Under the pieces are notes generated by a model, which saw only the letters and a program-made list of their open reading frames with translations, did no database searches and was not told the origin of the DNA. The position numbers and the translations under genes are program-made. Below, one piece after another: positions 6,707 through 10,933 of a DNA stretch of 10,933 nt (position 1 is its first letter; every line of letters starts with the position of its first letter). This DNA is from Alphaproteobacteria bacterium. Lineage in GTDB: Bacteria; Pseudomonadota; Alphaproteobacteria; RF32; CAG-239. The stretch is taken from assembly GCA_003542415.1 (NCBI GenBank), contig DPKR01000047.1, forward strand, positions 1 to 10,933, written 5' to 3'.

Positions 6707-6764
6707 TTAATTTTACCAATAAAATTGGTCTAAAACAATAATTGAACACGCAAGCATTTTTATC

Positions 6765-6793
6765 TTGCTTTGTCTTTCATTATACACTATAAA
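6765..6793 (+). promoter_or_regulatory. Putative queA promoter
   Basis: TTGCTT (6765-6770) and TATAAA (6788-6793) are separated by 17 bp on the plus strand. The -10 matches five of six and the -35 only three of six consensus positions. Transcription would begin near 6800, leaving about 34 nt before the ATG at 6834, including GAGGA at 6820-6824. It is divergent from the promoter of the 939-aa gene, about 80 bp away. Confidence 0.5.
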
Positions 6794-6833
6794 CGCGTCT
6801 ATGTAAAGTATTTTTTATCGAGGATATTTTTTT

Positions 6834-7916
6834 ATGAAAGTTGACATATTTGACTTTGATTTAGACAAAGACCTGATTGCAAAAACCCCTGCCAATCCGC
6901 GCGATTCCTCGCGGCTCCTGGATTTGTCGGATGAAAACAAAATTGTTGATCGCCATTTTTATGATTTGCCGGATATTTTAAATTCGGGCGATGTCCTTGT
7001 TTTTAATGACACAAAAGTTATTCCCGCCCGTCTCTACGGTGCACACGGCAACGCTTTGGTTGAACTCACCTTATATCACCCCGTCACAGGTCTTTCTTGG
7101 TGGAGTTTTATCAAAAACTCAAAGCGGTTGAAACCCCAAGATGTCATCACTTTCTACACATCAGAAATATCAGCTTCCGAATCGACATTTCAAGCCAAGG
7201 TTTTGGAAAAAAATCAAGAAGACGGTGTGTTGATTGAGTTTTTGTGCGGAGTCGATTCGCTCTCTTCAATGCTCCAAACATATGGTGCCATGCCGCTCCC
7301 GCCTTATATCAAGCGTGACAAACCCCTAAAAGGCCTTTGGAACCCTTATAATGATAAAGAAGATTATCAAACCGTTTATGCCAAGTGCGAGGGAGCTGTT
7401 GCCGCGCCAACAGCCGGACTTCACTTCACACAAAATGTTTTAGACAAACTTGATCAAAAAGGCATTGAAAAAGTCTTTTTAACCCTTCATGTCGGCGCCG
7501 GCACATTTTTACCCGTTAAAACAGACGATACGAAAGATCATAAAATGCACGCCGAATTCGGCATCATCTCGGAAAAAGCTGCCGATGCCATTAACAAGGC
7601 CAAAAAAGAAGGCCGCCGCATTATCGCTGTTGGCACAACATCGGTGCGTTTGCTTGAAAGCGCAGCAGATGATAACGGTGTTTTACACCCCTTTTGCGGC
7701 GAAACAAACATTTTTATAACCCCCGGCTATAAGTTTAAAATGATTGATTATATCATCACAAACTTCCATCTGCCGAAATCGACTCTCTTTATGCTCATCT
7801 GTGCCATTGCCGGCACTGAGCGCATGAAACAAGCTTATGCACACGCCATCAAAGAAAAATATCGTTTTTATTCTTACGGTGACAGCTCTATTTTAAAGTG
7901 TGTCAACAAAATTTAA
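6834..7916 (+). CDS. queA: S-adenosylmethionine:tRNA ribosyltransferase-isomerase (QueA)
   Basis: QueA transfers and isomerises the ribosyl moiety of S-adenosylmethionine onto 7-aminomethyl-7-deazaguanine in tRNA, producing epoxyqueuosine. The 360-aa product has normal family length. Conserved blocks appear in order: NDTKVIPARL (58-67), YGAMPLPPYI (150-159), AVAAPTAGLHFT (188-199), LHVGAGTFLPV (218-228), VGTTSVRLLES (266-276), NFHLPKSTLFML (310-321) and YSYGD (346-350). The start at 6834 is preceded by GAGGA at 6820-6824. The gene is divergent from the 939-aa gene and followed after 52 nt by a degenerate GGDEF membrane protein. The tgt gene, a frequent neighbour, is not in the window. The enzyme should be cytoplasmic and active. 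Confidence 0.97.
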   Translation: MKVDIFDFDLDKDLIAKTPANPRDSSRLLDLSDENKIVDRHFYDLPDILNSGDVLVFNDTKVIPARLYGAHGNALVELTLYHPVTGLSWWSFIKNSKRLKPQDVITFYTSEISASESTFQAKVLEKNQEDGVLIEFLCGVDSLSSMLQTYGAMPLPPYIKRDKPLKGLWNPYNDKEDYQTVYAKCEGAVAAPTAGLHFTQNVLDKLDQKGIEKVFLTLHVGAGTFLPVKTDDTKDHKMHAEFGIISEKAADAINKAKKEGRRIIAVGTTSVRLLESAADDNGVLHPFCGETNIFITPGYKFKMIDYIITNFHLPKSTLFMLICAIAGTERMKQAYAHAIKEKYRFYSYGDSSILKCVNKI

Positions 7917-7955
7917 ACCTTTGGTCTTTATACTTTTTAGCGATTGTTCATAACA

Positions 7956-7960
7956 GAGGG
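7956..7960 (+). promoter_or_regulatory. Ribosome binding site supporting a TTG start
   Basis: GAGGG lies 8 nt upstream of the TTG at 7969. No in-frame ATG follows until residue 100, inside the membrane region, so TTG is the most plausible start codon for the downstream membrane protein. Confidence 0.65.
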
Positions 7961-7968
7961 TCGTTGTT

Positions 7969-9147
7969 TTGCGCATTTTTTTAAAATTACTTGCCTCCGT
8001 TAAGGCTTCCTATATACCGGCATTGATTGCTTTAATTGCCGTTTTTTCTGCTGCTTTTTTCAAAGCTGATGCTATAGAGCAAACAAGCCTGATCAATCTT
8101 TTCTTTTTTATTTTTTCTGCCGCAAATCTCATATTTTTGTTTTTTTCAAAAAATATCAAAAGCACTTTCTTTTCGCTTTTAATTTTGAGTTTATATATCT
8201 GCGCCAGACGCTTGCTTTTGGTTTCGCCTGTTCCTCTTGCAACAAGCGGCATATATACTTGGCTTATGATTATTGTTGCACTCAACCTGTTTCTTATTTT
8301 TAATATCTCCTCAAAACCCAATAATTCGTTTTATATTTTGCTATCCTTTGTTGCTGAGGCCGCCCTTCTTGAAAATTTCTATATTTCCGGCTTAACGGAT
8401 TTGCCTCCCTCATTTTTAAATCTGGCGCTTTTCCTTTGGGTTGGGCTGTTTGCCTATCTTCTCCTTTCCATCAGTGCTGAACCCTCCATAAAAAGCAACG
8501 CTTTTTTCTTTGCAAGTTTACTGATTTTTTGGGCGCTTTTAAACATTGAAAATCTTTCAACCCTTATTTTTTCATTAAGCGGTGCAATGCTGATTGATCT
8601 TGTTTCAAACATTTCTTCGGTGGTGTACAACTACTTTTATGATCCTCTCACGGGCCTTTATTCGCTTAATTCTTTCAAAAGACATGACATCAAAAAATTC
8701 CCGCCGAAATACACCGTTGCGTTTTTTTATATTGATAATTATCAAAAACTTTTGAACGTGTTTAAGCAAAGACAGACCGATAAACTCACTAAAATGATTT
8801 TAAAACGTGTTCTTTCACTTGAGCCGTCAGCCTACACCTATCGCCTCAAGCCCGATCAATTTTGCTTTGTATTTTTGAATAATGATGTCAAACAAACTTA
8901 TGAATTGATTGAAAATATGCGCCGATTGGTAGCAAGCACCGAATTTGTCTTATCTAACAAAAAAATCCTTAAACTGACGATTACTCCCGCTGTTTCTGAA
9001 AAAAGGCGCAGTGATTCCAACGCTTTTGCCGTTCTGATTCGCATGTATGAAAACTTCCGTCAAAGATATACCTTCACACAAAACATCACTTTCTGCGAAG
9101 AAATCGAAAAATCAAAAAAGGCAACCCGCCTCTCATCTCGCCGCTGA
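7969..9147 (+). CDS. Polytopic membrane protein with a degenerate GGDEF domain
   Basis: The 392-aa product begins at a TTG codon with GAGGG 8 nt upstream. Residues 1-215 are very hydrophobic, with about seven or eight membrane segments (near 15-31, 40-59, 64-78, 93-112, 120-138, 147-168, 178-192 and 196-213). The C-terminal half looks like a diguanylate cyclase domain: YDPLTGLYSLNSF (224-236) matches the DPLTGLxNR motif, FYIDNYQKLLNVF (253-265) matches the IDxDxFKxxND block, and YRLKPDQFCFVF (291-302) sits where YRxGGDEFxxxL is expected. GGDEF is thus replaced by KPDQF (294-298), and Arg is missing from the LTGLxNR motif. Cyclic-di-GMP synthesis is therefore unlikely; a receptor, scaffold or sensor role is possible. 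The basic tail ends within a 15-bp overlap with convergent lgt. It may be co-transcribed with queA. Confidence 0.82.
   Translation: MRIFLKLLASVKASYIPALIALIAVFSAAFFKADAIEQTSLINLFFFIFSAANLIFLFFSKNIKSTFFSLLILSLYICARRLLLVSPVPLATSGIYTWLMIIVALNLFLIFNISSKPNNSFYILLSFVAEAALLENFYISGLTDLPPSFLNLALFLWVGLFAYLLLSISAEPSIKSNAFFFASLLIFWALLNIENLSTLIFSLSGAMLIDLVSNISSVVYNYFYDPLTGLYSLNSFKRHDIKKFPPKYTVAFFYIDNYQKLLNVFKQRQTDKLTKMILKRVLSLEPSAYTYRLKPDQFCFVFLNNDVKQTYELIENMRRLVASTEFVLSNKKILKLTITPAVSEKRRSDSNAFAVLIRMYENFRQRYTFTQNITFCEEIEKSKKATRLSSRR
9114..9131 (-). terminator. Possible short terminator just after lgt
   Basis: On the minus strand AGGC-GGGTT-GCCT is followed by a run of T (complement of the A-run 9114-9119), beginning 2 nt after the lgt stop codon. 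The stem has only four or five pairs, so it is weak. It lies within the end of the convergent GGDEF-like gene. Confidence 0.35.
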
Positions 9148-9936
9148 TTTTTGTTTTACAGCGCGCCACATCAACCAAATTCCGGCCATCAAAAGCGGCA
9201 GCGAGAGCATTTGTCCCATTGTTATTACTTTGAAAAAATATCCGAGCTGTGCGTCGGGCATACGGAAGAGCTCGACAAACATACGTGCAAGCGCATAAAA
9301 ACTTAAAAACACGCCTGAAACAAATCCTTTTTTAGAACGCACCCACTCAAAGCGCCATAAAATTTCAAGCAAACAAAAGAGCACCACGCCTTCAAGCATT
9401 GCCTCATAAAGCTGCGAGGGGTGCCGCGCCACATATCCGCCGCTCGGAAACCGCACACCCCAAGGCAAATCGGTCGGCCTGCCCCAAAGTTCATCGTTGA
9501 TAAAGTTGGCACACCTTCCCAAAAAGAGCCCTATCGGCGTATATAGTGCCGCCAAATCTGCAAGCCCTAAAAACGGATAGTTCATTTTTCTTGCGCTCAC
9601 ATAAAGCGCCACAATCACACCCAATAACCCGCCGTGAAAAGACATTCCGCCGTGCCATAAAGCAAAAATTTCCAAAGGATTTGCCAAAAACATATCAAGG
9701 TTATAAAACAACACATAAAAAATTCGCCCGCCCAAAATAATTCCGAGCGTAATATTAAACATCATGTCATCTAATTGTTTGCGCGAAATGGGAAGTGCAT
9801 ATTTTTTAATGTTTTTATAAATCAAAATCCATGCGGCGACAATCCCCACCAAATAGGCAAGCGAATACCATCTGATTGCAAAAACGCCAAAATCAAACAA
9901 CACCGGTGATATTTCAGGATATGTCAATCCGCTCAT
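9133..9936 (-). CDS. lgt: Phosphatidylglycerol:prolipoprotein diacylglyceryl transferase
   Basis: Lgt is an inner-membrane enzyme that adds diacylglycerol from phosphatidylglycerol to the lipobox cysteine of prolipoproteins, the first step of lipoprotein maturation. The 267-aa product shows several hydrophobic segments (for example 22-40, 60-80, 101-113 and 182-195). Family motifs are present: WHGGMSFHGGLLG (94-106) with the essential His101, GRCANFINDELWGRPT (140-155) with Arg141 and Asn144, and RHPSQLYEA (171-179). The start at 9936 has AAGGAAAAG about 8 nt upstream. Its 3' end overlaps the end of the convergent GGDEF-like gene by 15 bp. Upstream is an AT-rich divergent region with a CtrA-like box. 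Confidence 0.96.
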   Translation of the reverse strand: MSGLTYPEISPVLFDFGVFAIRWYSLAYLVGIVAAWILIYKNIKKYALPISRKQLDDMMFNITLGIILGGRIFYVLFYNLDMFLANPLEIFALWHGGMSFHGGLLGVIVALYVSARKMNYPFLGLADLAALYTPIGLFLGRCANFINDELWGRPTDLPWGVRFPSGGYVARHPSQLYEAMLEGVVLFCLLEILWRFEWVRSKKGFVSGVFLSFYALARMFVELFRMPDAQLGYFFKVITMGQMLSLPLLMAGIWLMWRAVKQKSAAR

Positions 9937-9962
9937 TTTTCTTTTCCTTTTTTCTTAAATAT

Positions 9963-9977
9963 TTAAAAGTATCTTAA
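9963..9977. promoter_or_regulatory. CtrA-like box TTAA-N7-TTAA upstream of lgt
   Basis: TTAAAAGTATCTTAA has the TTAA-N7-TTAA form bound by CtrA, the alphaproteobacterial cell-cycle regulator. It is 27-41 bp upstream of the lgt start codon. The region is about 80% A+T, so chance occurrence is quite possible, and no ctrA gene is in the window. Confidence 0.3.
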
Positions 9978-9988
9978 TCTCACAAATA

Positions 9989-10021
9989 ATATCCACATTA
10001 AAAATAAAACGATTACCCACA
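9989..10021 (+). other. Two near-consensus DnaA-box-like 9-mers in the AT-rich gap
   Basis: ATATCCACA (9989-9997) and TTACCCACA (10013-10021) each match the consensus TTATCCACA at eight of nine positions. They have the same orientation and start 24 bp apart, and a very AT-rich stretch follows (10021-10078). The neighbouring genes are not those usual at alphaproteobacterial origins, so this is weak evidence for DnaA binding. Confidence 0.25.
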
Positions 10022-10097
10022 AAAATTTTAATTGTTTGATTTTTTAATAAAAAATTTTTTTACCTTATTTTTTTGTTGCACAACTTTATGAAGGGTA

Positions 10098-10126
10098 TTG
10101 TCACAAATATTTTGCGTTTATATGCT
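10098..10126 (+). promoter_or_regulatory. Putative promoter of the YbjN-family gene
   Basis: TTGTCA (10098-10103) and TATGCT (10121-10126) are separated by 17 bp, matching five and four of six consensus positions. The leader would be about 25 nt and includes AAAAAGG at 10144-10150, 7 nt before the ATG. Confidence 0.55.
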
Positions 10127-10157
10127 TTGGTTTGTAGTTTAACAAAAAGGCATTTTC

Positions 10158-10649
10158 ATGTTTTGGAGCCCTGCAAACATACTATCTTCCAATCCGATTG
10201 ACGCCGTTGAAACAATCTTCGGTCAAAAATCGTTTGAGTTTGAGCGCCGTAACATAAATGAAATTGTTATTGAAGTTCAAGGCAAGTGGAAAAATCTCCT
10301 TCTCTTTTTTGCGTGGGAAGAACATTTAAGATGTCTGCATTTATCCTGTTTTATGGATATTGAAAACAAAACCTGTGACACAATGCGTATTTTTGAGCTC
10401 TTAGCCCTTATCAATGAAGATTTGTGGCTTGGTCATTTTTCTTATTGGACCGAGCGAGAAACTCCTGTTTTCAAGCACTCCATCATCGTCAACCCTCAAG
10501 ATTCTCACTTTGAAGAAAAGCTTGCGCAAATTATTGATATTGCTGTTTCAGAATGCGAACAAATGTATCCCGTTTTTCAAGCCGTCATTTGCCAAAACAT
10601 CCCGCCGAAACAAGTTCTTCTTTCTCTTGAAGGCAAGGTTATTCAATAG
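10158..10649 (+). CDS. YbjN-domain protein
   Basis: The 163-aa product resembles the YbjN family of small soluble bacterial proteins, which share a fold with type III secretion chaperones and whose molecular role is not settled. Features fitting the alphaproteobacterial members are NPIDAVETIF near the N-terminus (12-21), the central block around LLLFFAWEEHLRCLHLSC (47-64), and the conserved ELLALINEDLWLGHFSYW (80-97). A hydrophobic strand, HSIIV, follows (107-111). Length is typical and there is no signal peptide or membrane segment. The start at 10158 has AAAAAGG 7 nt upstream. The gene has its own predicted promoter and ends 2 bp from the stop codon of the convergent ABC-transporter gene, leaving no room for a terminator between them. 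The family assignment rests on recognition of these blocks by eye. Confidence 0.8.
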   Translation: MFWSPANILSSNPIDAVETIFGQKSFEFERRNINEIVIEVQGKWKNLLLFFAWEEHLRCLHLSCFMDIENKTCDTMRIFELLALINEDLWLGHFSYWTERETPVFKHSIIVNPQDSHFEEKLAQIIDIAVSECEQMYPVFQAVICQNIPPKQVLLSLEGKVIQ

Positions 10650-10651
10650 TT

Positions 10652-10933
10652 TTATTCTGCTGTTTTAAATTGCGCATTGTAGAGGGTTTTATATGCGCCG
10701 TTTTCAATTTTCAGCAATTCTTCATGTGTGCCGTTTTCCACCATCTGCCCGTCATTCATCACAATGATTTTTTCGGCATTTTTAATGGTTGAGAGCCTGT
10801 GCGCAATCACAAAAACCGTCCTGTCTTTCATCAGGTTTTCAATTGCTTTTTGAACAATCGCTTCCGATTTGTTGTCAAGAGCCGATGTTGCCTCATCCAA
10901 AATCACAATCGGCGAATCTTTCAAAAGGGCTCT
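10652..10933 (-). CDS. C-terminal end of an ABC exporter ATPase (MsbA/ABCB type, 5' partial)
   Basis: This is the last 93 residues of a gene that continues beyond the right edge. The visible part holds the end of the nucleotide-binding domain: [20 protein letters not shown] contains Walker B with the catalytic Glu and the D-loop, and [10 protein letters not shown] contains the switch His of the H-loop. The typical exporter ending follows ([18 protein letters not shown], then [11 protein letters not shown]). The frame is open to the edge, so the TTG at 10924 is an internal Leu codon and not a start. This pattern is characteristic of fused membrane-ATPase exporters such as MsbA; the substrate cannot be told from this fragment. 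It is convergent with the YbjN-family gene, 2 bp away. Confidence 0.93.
   Translation of the reverse strand, partial: RALLKDSPIVILDEATSALDNKSEAIVQKAIENLMKDRTVFVIAHRLSTIKNAEKIIVMNDGQMVENGTHEELLKIENGAYKTLYNAQFKTAE

Noticed and set aside
6615..6749. A 45-residue N-terminal extension of the 939-aa protein starting at 6749
   Set aside because: It lies over and upstream of a good promoter, has no ribosome binding site, and the downstream ATG at 6614 has GGAG at proper spacing.
8010..8321. Minus-strand 103-codon open frame inside the GGDEF-like gene
   Set aside because: Lys/Ile-rich antisense of codons for hydrophobic membrane helices; no supporting signals.
10652..10924. A complete small ATPase protein starting at 10924
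   Set aside because: The apparent start is a TTG Leu codon inside the conserved RALLKDSP stretch and the frame is open to the window edge, so it is the end of a longer ABC exporter.
1..10933. CRISPR array, insertion sequence, integrase, toxin-antitoxin pair, restriction system, tRNA or rRNA
   Set aside because: No spaced identical repeats, transposase motifs, terminal repeats or RNA gene hallmarks were seen on either strand by eye.

Overview
The window looks like a chromosomal stretch of an AT-rich alphaproteobacterium, possibly one of the uncultured host-associated lineages. Three things point there. LexA has the alphaproteobacterial type of N-terminus and is preceded by a GAAC-N7-GAAC box, the SOS operator form of that class. 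One intergenic gap carries the GTCATTCTCGGG/CCCGAGAAT palindrome that is common in alphaproteobacterial genomes. The RNase D, Lgt and YbjN-type proteins read like alphaproteobacterial members of their families. No transposase, integrase, phage gene, CRISPR array, tRNA or rRNA was seen.

Layout, left to right. Positions 1-221 hold the 3' end of an unidentified membrane protein gene (+). Positions 222-2815 hold a likely plus-strand operon: a LexA-autoregulated promoter, lexA, an atypical OmpR/PhoB-type response regulator and rnd (RNase D). A short gap with the palindromic repeat separates rnd from a convergent YmdB-family metallophosphoesterase (2895-3683, -). Next comes a strong terminator and a very long minus-strand gene (3795-6614, 939 aa) of unknown function with coiled-coil, membrane and acidic regions. 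It is expressed from a good sigma70-type promoter within the divergent region it shares with queA. queA (6834-7916, +) is followed by a multi-spanning membrane protein with a degenerate GGDEF domain (7969-9147, +, TTG start). The end of that gene overlaps the end of lgt (9133-9936, -) by 15 bp. A 221-bp AT-rich divergent region, with a CtrA-like box and two near-consensus DnaA boxes, separates lgt from a YbjN-family gene (10158-10649, +). That gene ends 2 bp from the stop codon of a convergent ABC exporter ATPase gene truncated by the window edge (10652-10933, -).

Most genes are housekeeping: SOS control, RNA processing, queuosine in tRNA and lipoprotein maturation. The least explained parts are the 939-aa protein and its repeat-containing promoter, the degenerate GGDEF membrane protein, and the response regulator with an altered acidic pocket that sits directly behind lexA. 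I did not find convincing evidence of a new multi-gene system. All motif calls were made by eye.
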